DNA of 64,000 nucleotides from Streptomyces sp. HUAS 15-9 (GCF_025642155.1 NZ_CP106798.1:3906001-3970000); one strand, 5' to 3'; counted from the stretch's first letter, positions 1-8,726 are shown. Program-made: numbers and translations. The notes: generated by a model from the letters alone, not told the origin.

Positions 1-1472
1 GCTTGCAGCCGTGTCTGCCGGAGATCTGGTCGGCCCAGGCCGCGTAGTGGTTGTCGGCCGCCGCGGACGCCTGCCAGGCCTTGTTGAGGGCGCCGGTCAG
101 CGCGACGTTGTTCGGCAGCTTGTCGACGGTCAGCTTCGACAGCCGGGTGACCAGCTCGCCTCGCTGCTTGGCCGCGGCACGCAGGTCCGAGGCGGCCGTG
201 CCCAGGTTGTTGCAGGCCTTCACATTGGCCACGGCCCTGATCACCGACGCCCGGCTGCTGCCGCTGTCGGCGAGCAGCTTGTCCAGCGCGACGGCCTGCT
301 GCTGGGCCGGGTCTGCGGCCGCGGGCGAGGACCCCCCGGTCGCGGGGGCCGAGGCGGCCACGTTCGTGTTGGCGTCGCTCTGGCCGTCGCCGCCACCGCC
401 GCTGAGCATCGCGCCCGCGCCGACACCGAGGACGGCGAGGCCGACGCCGATGGCCGCGATGAGCGGCACCTTCGAGCCGCTGCGGCCGCCGCGGACGCGA
501 TCGTCGTCGTCATAGTCCGAGTAGTCCCCGCGCCGCCCGCCACCGAGCCCCGAGGCGTACGAGGGCTGCCCGGGGTAGCCGCCCGGGGCGTCCTGGACGC
601 GTGGCAGCTGCTGCGTGGCCCCGGCCGGGGCGCCGCCACCGGGCCCGCTGCGGAAGAGGTTGTCGAAGTCGGACGGCGGCTGCCGGTCCCCGCCGCCGTA
701 CGGATCGGTCACCGGCGCGATGTACTGCGTGGCCTCGGCATCGGGGTGAGCGGCGGGCTGCTGCGCGCGCCCCAGGAACCGGGTCTCCTCGGAGGTGGCC
801 TCGGGCGGCATCGCCCCCGCCGCCACCGGGGGTATGTACTGGGTCGCTCCCTCGTCCGCGGGAGCGGGACCGGCCGCCGGGACCGGGGGTATGTACTGGG
901 TGGCCCCCTCGTCGACGGGAGCGGCGGCCGGCGGGAACGCACCCGCTCCGGCGCCCTGCCCGGCGTACGGGTCGGGCACGGCGGGCGGCAGGGGCCGGGC
1001 GGCCTGGCCGTTCTGCGCGTACGGCTGCTGGTGCTGCTCGGAACCGTACTGCTGGTGCTGCTTTGAGCCGTACGACTGCTGGTGCTGCTCCGAGCCGTAG
1101 GGCTGCGCCGAGCCGTAGCCCTGGTCCTGGCCGCCGCCGTACGTCGCGGGCGCGCCCTCCGGGGGCAGCGGACCGGCGCCGGGCGTGGCCGGGGCGTCCT
1201 GCGGGTTCCACGGGGCGGGCTGCTCCAAGGTGCCCCACTCCTGGGCCGCCGCGGGGGCCAGCCCTCGCCGGGCTGGGGGCCTGCTGCGGGTCGGGACCCC
1301 AGGGCTGACCCCAGGCCTGGCCGCCGGTCGGGGCTGCGGCCGGGGGCGGGCCGGTCGGGGCTGCCGGACGCGGGGCGGGTCCGGCAGCCATTCCCGGCAG
1401 CACGGGATCGCCGCCGTCGGAGGGCAGCACGATGCCTTCGCGCGCGGGCTCGCCCTGTCCACTCTGCGTCAC
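1..1472 (-). CDS. Pro/Gln-rich single-pass membrane protein, frameshifted and cut by the window edge
   Basis: The GTG start at 1472 begins MTQSGQGEP and reads a Pro/Gly-rich N-terminus to about 1260. The frame then changes: a run of five G at 1251-1256 on the + strand appears to hold one base too many, and removing one joins a frame that stays open to position 1. That frame carries three copies of a YGS(E/K)QHQQ-type repeat, three copies of an ATQYI(P/A)PV motif, an acidic SDYDDDDR stretch, and one membrane segment (VPLIAAIGVGLAVLGVGAG) near 420-480, followed by an extracellular helical domain that runs off the left end. This looks like a bitopic surface protein with a disordered cytoplasmic tail. 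The function is unknown. The frameshift may be a sequencing error in a homopolymer or a real lesion. Confidence 0.7.
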
Positions 1473-1684
1473 CGGGACTCCTACGAATGGGGGACTTTCG
1501 GAATCGTCGGCTCACGCTACCGGGTACCCCGAGCCGGGTGCCACGCAGCTCAATGCGCGATCTAGCTCTCTGTGACAGCAGTAACAAAACCGCCCCGTGG
1601 CGCGCTGTTAATGGCACCTCCTGTGTGCCCCCTGCGCATAAACGGGCCGTTTCCCGCATATTCACGCAGCCACAGGGCGCTTGT

Positions 1685-3070
1685 TCACGCGGCCTGCTGC
1701 ACGTCCAGCCGCGCTCCGAACTCCCGCACCACGGGCTCGTCCCGGTACGGCTCCAGCCGCTGCTGGAAGTCCTCCAGGTACTCCGCGCCCCGGTTGGAGC
1801 GGAGCGTCTCCAGGAGTTCGACCGCCTTCATGCCCGTACTGCACGCCTGTTCGATCTCGCGCTGCTGCACCTGTGCCGTGGCGAGCAACACATAACCGAT
1901 AGCCCGCCTGCGCGCCCGCTTCTCGGGATGCCCGGCCAGCGACTGCTCCGCGCACCGCGCCGCCGCCTCGGCCTGCCCGAGGTCACGGTGGCAGTGCGCC
2001 AGTTCGTCGGCCAGGTAGGCCTCGTCGAAGTGCGCGATCCAGGCCGGGTCGTCCCCGGAGTCGGCATCGGCCGAGTCCATGGCGGTGATCGCCCGCCCGG
2101 ACGCCGCCTGAGCGGCCCGCGCATCGCCCAGCAGAGCATGCCCGCGCGCCTCGGCCGCGAAGAACATCGCCTCCGCGCGCGGGGTCACGCGCCCCCGCGC
2201 CCCCTCCTGCGCCGCCCGCGCGAGCTGCGCGATCTCCCGCGGGTTTCCGAGCTGGGCGGCGAGGTGGCTCATGGACGCGGCCAGCACATAGCCGCCGTAC
2301 CCCCGGTCGCCCGCCGCCTGCGCCAGGCGCAGGGACTGGATGTAGTAGCGCTGGGCGAGCCCCGGCTGGCCGGTGTCGACGGCCATGTACCCGGCCAGCT
2401 CGGTCAGCCGGGCCACCGCGGCGAACAGATCCCGGCCGACCGCCTCCCGGTAGGAGCCGGCGAGCAGCCCGGAGACCACGCTGTTGAGGTAGTGCACGAC
2501 GACCGGGCGCACATGCCCGCTGCCGTACTGGTGGTCGAGATCGGTCAGCGCCTGCGTCATCGCGCGGACGGCCGCCACGTCGGAGTGCCCCACGCGCGGT
2601 CCCGCCTGGCGCGCCACCTGCGAGTCCGGCGCCGAGATCAGCCAGTCGCGGCTCGGCTCGACGAGCGCGGACGCGGCGACGGAGGAGCCGGACAGGAAGT
2701 CCCGCCGGCCCACGTCGCTGCGCCACAGCTCGCAGACCTGCTCGATGGCCCCCAGTACCGTCGGCGAGAACTGGAGACCCACGCCCGAGGCGAGGTTCTT
2801 GCCGTTGGCCATGCCGATCTCGTCGATCGTGACCGTACGGCCCAGCTTGCGGCCGAGCGCCTCGGCGATGATCGCGGGCGCCCGCCCCCGTGGCTGCTGT
2901 CCGCGCAGCCAGCGGGCCACGGACGTCTTGTCGTAGCGCAGATCGAGACCGTGCTCGGCACCGCACATGTTGACCCGGCGGGCGAGCCCGGCGTTCGAGC
3001 ACCCCGCCTCCTGGATGAGCGCCTGCAGCCGTTCGTTCGGCTGTCGCGCGACGAGAGGCCTCGCGGCCAT
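1685..3070 (-). CDS. NsdA-like HTH/TPR transcriptional regulator
   Basis: The protein has 461 residues. ATG at 3070 (MAARPLVARQPNERLQ) is preferred over upstream in-frame starts because it directly precedes the conserved N-terminus and has a GGGGGG Shine-Dalgarno-like run. Residues 10-80 form an HTH-type DNA-binding region that includes RYDKTSVARWLRG. The rest is alpha-helical with tetratricopeptide-like repeats and many conserved Ala/Leu. Length and layout match the Streptomyces NsdA/sporulation-associated regulator family, whose members influence development and antibiotic production. I cannot tell which paralogue this is. It is transcribed towards the membrane-protein gene, 212 nt away, and could share its transcript. 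Paired GGACATAC repeats lie 62-87 nt upstream. Confidence 0.85.
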   Translation of the reverse strand: MAARPLVARQPNERLQALIQEAGCSNAGLARRVNMCGAEHGLDLRYDKTSVARWLRGQQPRGRAPAIIAEALGRKLGRTVTIDEIGMANGKNLASGVGLQFSPTVLGAIEQVCELWRSDVGRRDFLSGSSVAASALVEPSRDWLISAPDSQVARQAGPRVGHSDVAAVRAMTQALTDLDHQYGSGHVRPVVVHYLNSVVSGLLAGSYREAVGRDLFAAVARLTELAGYMAVDTGQPGLAQRYYIQSLRLAQAAGDRGYGGYVLAASMSHLAAQLGNPREIAQLARAAQEGARGRVTPRAEAMFFAAEARGHALLGDARAAQAASGRAITAMDSADADSGDDPAWIAHFDEAYLADELAHCHRDLGQAEAAARCAEQSLAGHPEKRARRRAIGYVLLATAQVQQREIEQACSTGMKAVELLETLRSNRGAEYLEDFQQRLEPYRDEPVVREFGARLDVQQAA

Positions 3071-3131
3071 GGCATAACCCCCTGCGAACCCCTGAAGCGG
3101 AAAGATCCGGCCGTGAAGATCGATGCCCCGC

Positions 3132-3157
3132 GGACATACCGAAAATGCGGGACATAC
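3132..3157. promoter_or_regulatory. Paired GGACATAC direct repeats in a divergent intergenic region
   Basis: Two copies of GGACATAC occur at 3132-3139 and 3150-3157, with starts 18 bp apart (nearly two helical turns). They sit between the NsdA-like gene (minus) and the prim-pol-like gene (plus). The spacing suits a protein binding one face of DNA. This is an inference from sequence only. Confidence 0.3.
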
Positions 3158-3310
3158 GAGGATTGCCGGGGTAAAGGCTGCTGCCGACCCCCACACGTGG
3201 CTACCCAGCCCAAGCCACGGTTCCTCCCGCGCGCCCCCGCACGTGCACCCATGCGCCCCGGCCGCCGAACCGATGCTCCTCCCCCGCGCGCGCTACGCCC
3301 GTAACTCCAG

Positions 3311-3988
3311 GTGAGCGCGGGAGTTGAGTGGAACGTGGACGAGACGATCGCAGGCACCGAAGCCGCCCAGATTCCGAAGCAGCGCGGGGAATCGCTGCTG
3401 GAGACCGCCGTACGCTACGCCGAGGAGCGCCACTGGGACGTGTTCCCGGGCACCTGGCTGGAAGCCGTCGACGGGGTGCAGCGCTGCTCCTGCGACCACG
3501 TGGCGTGCACGGCGCCGGGGGCGCATCCCGCGCACGCGGACTGGCAGACCCAGGCGACCGGCAGCGCGACCGTCGCCCGCCGGATGTGGCAGAAGCAGCC
3601 GGCGGCGTCGATCCTGCTGCCGACCGGCCGGACCTTCGACGCGCTGTCCGTCCCGGAGACCGCCGGGTTCCTCGCGCTGGCCCGGATGGAGCGGATGCGG
3701 CTGACGCAGGGACCGGTGACGCGCACCCCGGACCGGCGGATGCACTTCTTCGTGCTGCCGGGCGTGTCCTCGAAGGTGCCGGACTCGGTGCGCAGGCTCG
3801 GCTGGTCCCCGGGCTCGCTCGACCTGGTGGCGCTCGGCGAGGGCGCGTATGTGGCCGCGCCGCCCACGCGGTTCGGGTCGGGCGGCGCCGTGCAGTGGGC
3901 CCGCCGGCCCACGCCCGCGAACCGGTGGCTGCCGGACGCGGAGGAGTTGATCTCGACGCTCGCCTATGCGTGCGGGCGGGACCGGTAG
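3311..3988 (+). CDS. Stand-alone prim-pol-like (bifunctional DNA primase/polymerase N-terminal) protein
   Basis: The protein has 225 residues with a GTG start at 3311 (MSAGVEWNVDE). A second GTG at 3335 is possible. It shows the pattern of the actinobacterial primase/polymerase N-terminal family: an N-terminal LLETAVRYAEERHWDVFPG block, a Cys cluster CSCDHVACTAPGAHPAH at about residues 57-73, ILLPTGRTFDALSVPE, and a C-terminal GAYVAAPP segment. In large replicative enzymes this domain is fused to a helicase. Here it is alone, so any primase activity is unproven and the catalytic acidic residues are hard to place. It is a conserved single gene in Streptomyces cores. It lies 66 nt upstream of the ABC transporter genes on the same strand. 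Confidence 0.75.
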   Translation: MSAGVEWNVDETIAGTEAAQIPKQRGESLLETAVRYAEERHWDVFPGTWLEAVDGVQRCSCDHVACTAPGAHPAHADWQTQATGSATVARRMWQKQPAASILLPTGRTFDALSVPETAGFLALARMERMRLTQGPVTRTPDRRMHFFVLPGVSSKVPDSVRRLGWSPGSLDLVALGEGAYVAAPPTRFGSGGAVQWARRPTPANRWLPDAEELISTLAYACGRDR

Positions 3989-4054
3989 CCGTTCGCCTTT
4001 CGCACAGTCCCCTGCGCCCCTTCGGGCCGGGCCGCTCCCCCGTAGGGTTTCAGC

Positions 4055-4849
4055 ATGACGGACGGAGCAGTGGTGTCAGCAGCGGCAGCCGTACGTGTGC
4101 GCGGGCTCTGGAAGCGGTTCGGGCAGCAGGTCGCGGTCGCCGGGATCGATCTGGACCTGCCCGCGGGCAAGTTCATCGGACTGGTGGGGCCCAACGGGGC
4201 CGGGAAGACCACCACGCTCTCCATGGTGACCGGGCTGCTCAGGCCCGATCAGGGATCCGTCGAGGTCGTGGGCCACGACGTGTGGCGGGACCCGGTGGCG
4301 GTCAAGGCGCGGATCGGCGTCCTGCCCGAGGGACTGCGGCTCTTCGAGCGGCTGTCGGGCCGGGAACTGCTCGGATACTCCGGGCGGTTGCGCGGGCTGC
4401 CGGGCGGCGAGGTCGACAAGCGGGCCACCCAGCTCCTCGACGTCCTCGATCTGGCCGGGGCCCAGCACAAGCTCGTCGTCGACTACTCGACCGGCATGCG
4501 CAAGAAGATCGGGCTCGCGGCCGCTCTCCTCCACAACCCCGAGGTCCTCTTCCTCGACGAGCCGTTCGAGGGGGTCGACCCGGTGTCCGCGCAGACCATC
4601 CGGGGCGTCCTGGAGCGGTACACGGCCTCCGGCGCCACCGTCGTCTTCTCCTCCCACGTCATGGAGCTCGTCGAGTCGCTGTGCGACTGGGTCGCCGTGC
4701 TGGCGGCGGGCCGGATCCGCGCGACCGGCCCGCTGGCCGAGGTGCGCGGTGAACACCCCACCCTCCAGGGGGCGTTCCTGGAGCTCGTGGGCGCGCGGCA
4801 GCTCGATGCCGCCTCCGACCTCGACTGGCTGGGCGGCGGGGCCCGATGA
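4055..4849 (+). CDS. ABC transporter ATP-binding protein
   Basis: The protein has 264 residues. It carries a Walker A GPNGAGKT at residues 45-52, a degenerate signature YSTGMRKK (in place of LSGGQ) near 148, Walker B VLFLDEPFEG near 168, and a switch His in FSSHVMEL. The YSxGMRKK signature is typical of NatA/CcmA-type exporters of the ABC-2 class. It overlaps the next gene by 4 nt (ATGA), so the two are almost certainly co-translated as one exporter. The substrate cannot be read from sequence; this class exports sodium, drugs or peptides in other bacteria. Confidence 0.92.
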   Translation: MTDGAVVSAAAAVRVRGLWKRFGQQVAVAGIDLDLPAGKFIGLVGPNGAGKTTTLSMVTGLLRPDQGSVEVVGHDVWRDPVAVKARIGVLPEGLRLFERLSGRELLGYSGRLRGLPGGEVDKRATQLLDVLDLAGAQHKLVVDYSTGMRKKIGLAAALLHNPEVLFLDEPFEGVDPVSAQTIRGVLERYTASGATVVFSSHVMELVESLCDWVAVLAAGRIRATGPLAEVRGEHPTLQGAFLELVGARQLDAASDLDWLGGGAR

Positions 4850-6432
4850 GCGCCGTCACCTCCACTGTCGTACGGCTGAAGCTGTCCCTGCTGCGCAACG
4901 GGCTGCGGCAGTCGGGCGGGCGGCGGGCCGCGTTCGTCGCGTCGGCCGTCGTCGCGCTGCTGTTCGCGGCCCTGCAGCTGGTCGGCCTGCTCGCCCTGCG
5001 CGGACACGCGCACGCCGACGCGGTCGCCCTGCTGGGGACGTCGGTGCTGGCGCTGGGCTGGGCGGTGATGCCGCTGTTCTTCCCGGGCGGGGACGAGACC
5101 CTGGACCCGACCCGCCTGGTGATGCTGCCGCTGCGGCCGCGTCCGCTGGTACGGGCCCTGCTGGCGGCCTCGCTGGTCGGCATCGGGCCGCTGTTCACCC
5201 TGCTCCTGCTGGCGGGCTGCGCGCTCTCCGTGGCGCACGGGACGGGCGCGTACGTCACCGCCGTCGCCGGGGTCTCCATGGCGCTGCTGGTCTGCGTGGC
5301 CCTCGCGCGCACCGTCGCCACCGCCAACGTACGGCTGCTGACCAGCCGCAAGGGCCGCGATCTGGCCGTGCTCAGCGGGCTGGTCATCGCGATCGGGGCG
5401 CAGCTGGTCAACTTCGGCGCCCAGCGCCTCGGTTCCGCCGGGCTCGGCGAGCTGGCGCCGGTGGCCGACGTGCTGCGCTGGGTGCCGCCCGCGTCGGCGG
5501 TGGGCGCGGTGCGGTCGGTGAGCGAGGGGTCGTACGGGACGGCGGCCGCCCAACTGCTGCTCTGCGCGGCCGCGCTGGGGCTCCTGGTGGCGGTGTGGGC
5601 GCGGGGTCTGACCCGGCTGATGACGTCCCCCGACGGCTCCACCCTCCAGGCCGCAGAACCCGGCGCCCGGGACCGTCCGGCCGGCGGCCTGGGGCGACTG
5701 CTGCCCGCGGGCCGCACCGGTACGGTCATGGACCGCAGCCTGCGCTACATCTGGCGCGATCCCAAGACCAAGGCCGCCTGGGTGACCTCGCTCGCCATCG
5801 GCCTGATCGTGCCCGTGTTCAACGCGCTGCAGGGCACCGGCTCGATCTACTTCGCGTGCTTCGCCGCCGGGATGCTCGGCATCCAGATGTACAACCAGTT
5901 CGGCCAGGACACCTCCGCCTTCTGGATGGTGGCGATGGCCATCGCGTCACCCCGGGACGCGTACGTCGAGCTGCGGGGCCGGGCGCTGGCCCTGCTGGTG
6001 ATCACCCTGCCCTACGCGACGCTGGTGACCGTCGTGACGACGGCGATGCTCGGCGACTGGGCGCGGCTGCCCGAGGTGCTCGGGCTGTCCTTCGCGCTGC
6101 TCGGGGCGATGCTGGCGACCGGCGCGTGGACCTCGGCCCGCTTTCCGTACTCGATCCCGCAGGAGGGTCACAAGAACGTGGCGCCCGGCCAGGGGAGCCT
6201 CGCCTGGATCTCCATCTTCGGCGGCATGGTCGCGGCGGCCCTGCTGTGCGCCCCCGTCATCACCCTGACCATCTGGCTGAACGTGAGCGCGGGCGGGGAT
6301 GCCTGGACCTGGCTGCTGCTTCCGGTGGGCGCGGCGTACGGGGCGGGGATCACGGCGATCGGCCTGCGCCTGGCGGCTCCGCGGACGGCGGCGCATCTGC
6401 CGGAGATCCTGACGGCGGTGAGCAAAGGCTGA
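4846..6432 (+). CDS. ABC-2-type transporter permease
   Basis: The protein has 528 residues. ATG at 4846 overlaps the stop of the ATPase gene. About a dozen hydrophobic segments are visible, for example AAFVASAVVALLFAALQLVG near residue 30, a large central group, and several in the C-terminal third. A cytoplasmic stretch (PDGSTLQAAEPGARDRPAGG) around residue 270 splits two halves, suggesting two fused six-helix units so that one polypeptide may form the whole membrane pore. It forms the exporter with the upstream ATPase. It converges on the hydrolase gene with only 10 nt between stops and no obvious terminator. Confidence 0.88.
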   Translation: MSAVTSTVVRLKLSLLRNGLRQSGGRRAAFVASAVVALLFAALQLVGLLALRGHAHADAVALLGTSVLALGWAVMPLFFPGGDETLDPTRLVMLPLRPRPLVRALLAASLVGIGPLFTLLLLAGCALSVAHGTGAYVTAVAGVSMALLVCVALARTVATANVRLLTSRKGRDLAVLSGLVIAIGAQLVNFGAQRLGSAGLGELAPVADVLRWVPPASAVGAVRSVSEGSYGTAAAQLLLCAAALGLLVAVWARGLTRLMTSPDGSTLQAAEPGARDRPAGGLGRLLPAGRTGTVMDRSLRYIWRDPKTKAAWVTSLAIGLIVPVFNALQGTGSIYFACFAAGMLGIQMYNQFGQDTSAFWMVAMAIASPRDAYVELRGRALALLVITLPYATLVTVVTTAMLGDWARLPEVLGLSFALLGAMLATGAWTSARFPYSIPQEGHKNVAPGQGSLAWISIFGGMVAAALLCAPVITLTIWLNVSAGGDAWTWLLLPVGAAYGAGITAIGLRLAAPRTAAHLPEILTAVSKG

Positions 6433-6442
6433 CGGTGTCCCC

Positions 6443-7303
6443 TCAGTCCACGCTCACCGCATCCACGAACGGCTCGACGGCCGCCCGCCAGGCCACCGGC
6501 TGGTCGTAGTGAACGAGGTGTCCGGCATCGACGACCTCGGCGTATTCGCCGAGCGGCAGCACCCGCACCATCTCCTGCGCCTCCGCCCGCCCCAGCTCCC
6601 CGTCGAGGCCGCGCACGACGAGCGCGGGGCACCGGACCTGCGCGAGCTCCTCCCAGTGCGCGTCGTACACCCAGGTCTCGCGGGACTTGAGCATCTGCTC
6701 GGGCTCGAAGACGGGGCGCCACCCGTCCGGGGACTCCTGCATGACTTCGGCATAGAACTCCCCGCGCGCGGCGTTCGGCCGCTCCACCCAGGGATCGCCC
6801 TCGCCGAACCACTTGCGTACGTCGGCGAGCGTGGCGAAGGGAACGGGCCAGGACTTGAACCAGTCGGCCCATTCGCGCTGCGAGGCCGCGCCGAGCGCGG
6901 AGGCCCGCATGTCGCAGATGATCAGGCCCCGCACCAGGTCGGGGCGTTTGGCGGCGAGCTGCCAGGCGGTGAGCGCGCCCATGGCGTGGCCGATGAGGAC
7001 GGCCGGGGCGAGTCCGAGCTGTTCGAGGGCGGCCTCGGCGTCCTCGACATAGGCCTCACGGGTGTACGCGGCCTGTGGGGGCTTATCGCTCTGGCCGTGG
7101 CCGCGCTGGTCGAGGGCGACGGCCAGATGCCGCTCGGAGAGCCAGCGGGCGGTGGAGGCCCAGTGCGAGGCACGGCCCATCAGGCCGTGCAGTAACAGCA
7201 CGCCGGGATGGGCCCGGTCCGGGTCCGTCTTGGGAGGATCGGCGAACTCCCAGGCCGCGAGGCGTACGCCGCCCGCTCCCGTCACGTCGATGCGCCGTGC
7301 CAT
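6443..7303 (-). CDS. Alpha/beta hydrolase-fold protein with Ala at the nucleophile position
   Basis: The protein has 286 residues. ATG at 7303 (MARRIDVTGAGG) follows a GGGGGG run and matches the usual family N-terminus; a further in-frame start lies at 7345. The alpha/beta hydrolase order is clear: HGLMGRASHW (oxyanion loop, residues 39-48), DQRGHGQSD, the nucleophile elbow, VVRGLDGELGR and DAGHLVHYD with the catalytic-type His near 262. The elbow reads GHAMG, so residue 107 is Ala (GCC, 6983-6985) instead of the expected Ser. Unless the base call is wrong, the protein cannot form the normal acyl-enzyme and may be a binding protein or a Ser-independent enzyme. A palindrome lies about 95 nt upstream. 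Confidence 0.88.
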   Translation of the reverse strand: MARRIDVTGAGGVRLAAWEFADPPKTDPDRAHPGVLLLHGLMGRASHWASTARWLSERHLAVALDQRGHGQSDKPPQAAYTREAYVEDAEAALEQLGLAPAVLIGHAMGALTAWQLAAKRPDLVRGLIICDMRASALGAASQREWADWFKSWPVPFATLADVRKWFGEGDPWVERPNAARGEFYAEVMQESPDGWRPVFEPEQMLKSRETWVYDAHWEELAQVRCPALVVRGLDGELGRAEAQEMVRVLPLGEYAEVVDAGHLVHYDQPVAWRAAVEPFVDAVSVD

Positions 7304-7398
7304 GGGCTGGCACCCCCCTAGCTCCGCTCGGACCGCTGCCGTCATGCCGTCGTACCGCTGCGTTGCCTGTGTTCCGTCTGTGTTCCGACCTCAGATTA

Positions 7399-7414
7399 TC
7401 GAATGTCCATTCGA
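7399..7414. promoter_or_regulatory. Palindromic operator-like site TCGAATG-TC-CATTCGA
   Basis: A perfect 7+7 bp inverted repeat with a 2-bp centre lies about 95 nt upstream of the alpha/beta hydrolase start. On the minus strand its edge runs into GATAAT, a good -10 hexamer, so a protein bound here would block the hydrolase promoter. A repressor is expected but not identified. Confidence 0.45.
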
Positions 7415-7580
7415 AAATCCTGCCTCTGCGGACAACACCCCTCAATCGAGTGACATCTTTCGAGGCATGATCGCCGCCGTCGAGGGGATTTCTTCAGCGG
7501 GAGGCGGACCGCTCGGGGAAAACGGTCCGAGGGGGATGACCCTGAGAGCTCGGGGCTCCGGGTCAGCACAGGGGAGGACA

Positions 7581-7608
7581 GGCCCCGGCGCCACAAGGCG
7601 CCGGGGCC
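7581..7608. terminator. GC-rich 12-bp stem-loop
   Basis: GGCCCCGGCGCC and GGCGCCGGGGCC form a perfect 12-bp stem around an ACAA tetraloop. It sits in the 511-nt gap (7304-7814) between the DtxR-type gene and the hydrolase gene, both minus strand, so it probably ends the repressor transcript. A weaker AACTTCCC/GGGAGTT dyad near 7745-7770 lies closer to the repressor stop. I see no gene in the rest of this gap. Confidence 0.6.
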
Positions 7609-7814
7609 ATCCACATGCCTGCGGCACATCCTCCCCGCCCCCCTCAGGTCATATGCCTCTCGCGACAGCCTTGCACGCGAAGCGCCCGAGCGCTGCGATT
7701 CGGCGCACTGAATCTTGGATTCGGCCGTGTTCGGCGAGGTGCCACAACTTCCCCTCGCAACAAGGGAGTTGATGTATACGAAGGGGAGTCGGCACAGACG
7801 GAGACCGGAGCCGG

Positions 7815-8507
7815 TCAGCGCTTGGCGACGAAGACGTGCGAGGCGACGTCCGCCTCCAGCTCGGCCGCCTCGCCGCCGCTGCCCACGAGCACACCGCCCG
7901 CCGACTCGGTGACGCTCACCACCGAACCGGGCTGCACACCCGCCCGGCGCAGCGTGTACATCAGCTGGGCGTCGGTCTGGATGGGCTCGCCGATCCGGCG
8001 GACGACGACCGTCTTGCCGTCGGAGCCCGGGTCGAGGTCGGCCAGCGACACCATGCCCTCGTCGAGGAACGGGTCGGCACCGTCCTTCTCGCCGAGCTCC
8101 TCCAGACCCGGGATCGGGTTGCCGTACGGCGACTCGGTCGGGTGCCGCAGCAGCTCCAGCACGCGCCGCTCGACGGCCTCGCTCATCACGTGCTCCCAGC
8201 GACACGCCTCGGCGTGCACCTGCTCCCACTCCAGGCCGATCACGTCGACCAGCAGACACTCCGCGAGCCGGTGCTTGCGCATGACCCGCGTGGCCAGGCG
8301 GCGGCCCTCGTCGGTGAGCTCCAGATGGCGGTCGCTCGCGACGGACACGAGACCGTCGCGCTCCATCCGCGCGACCGTCTGGCTGACCGTCGGCCCGCTC
8401 TGGTCGAGCCGCTCCGCGATGCGGGCGCGCATGGGGACGACGCCTTCCTCTTCGAGTTCGAGGATGGTGCGGAGATACATCTCCGTGGTGTCGATCAGTC
8501 CGGACAT
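7815..8507 (-). CDS. dmdR1: DmdR1/DtxR-family iron-dependent repressor
   Basis: The protein has 230 residues. Residue numbering falls exactly on DtxR: site-2 ligands Met10, Cys102, Glu105 and His106, and site-1 ligands His79, Glu83 and His98 are all present. The N-terminal winged HTH (RARIAERLDQSGPTVSQTVARM, about 27-48), the dimerisation domain and the C-terminal SH3-like domain (about 150-230) complete the family layout. With Fe(II) bound, such proteins repress siderophore and iron-uptake genes. Position next to the UPF0309 SIS gene matches S. coelicolor dmdR1 (SCO4394). In that species an antiparallel ORF called adm overlapping dmdR1 has been described; the opposite strand here is also open (see findings). 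Confidence 0.93.
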   Translation of the reverse strand: MSGLIDTTEMYLRTILELEEEGVVPMRARIAERLDQSGPTVSQTVARMERDGLVSVASDRHLELTDEGRRLATRVMRKHRLAECLLVDVIGLEWEQVHAEACRWEHVMSEAVERRVLELLRHPTESPYGNPIPGLEELGEKDGADPFLDEGMVSLADLDPGSDGKTVVVRRIGEPIQTDAQLMYTLRRAGVQPGSVVSVTESAGGVLVGSGGEAAELEADVASHVFVAKR

Positions 8508-8630
8508 ACGTGCCCCTCGATTACCTCTGCCGGAAGTCCGGCGCGTGCGCTGGCCCTGTCACCAATTCTGCCGGATCCCACTGACAACCGTGCCGCACCG
8601 GGAAAAGCGACCTGGCTGCGGGCAGTCGTG

Positions 8631-8726
8631 CCTCCCCCAGGCTCTTCGAGCAGGGGGACCCCCAGGCGGCACGGGTGGGCGATGGGGGTCCCCCCTGCTC
8701 GAACGAAGTTGAGAGCTTGGGGGGGG
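8631..8726. repeat. Long imperfect inverted repeat (dispersed Streptomyces-type palindrome)
   Basis: The left arm 8631-8664 (CTCCCCCAGGCTCT then TCGAGCAGGGGG) pairs with the right arm 8683-8726, which carries a 9-nt insertion (AACTTCGTT region). The unit has the look of the GC-rich palindromes found many times in Streptomyces genomes near transcript ends. Here it lies upstream of both divergent genes (8508-8886), so it would fold in the leader or the non-transcribed spacer. Confidence 0.6.
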
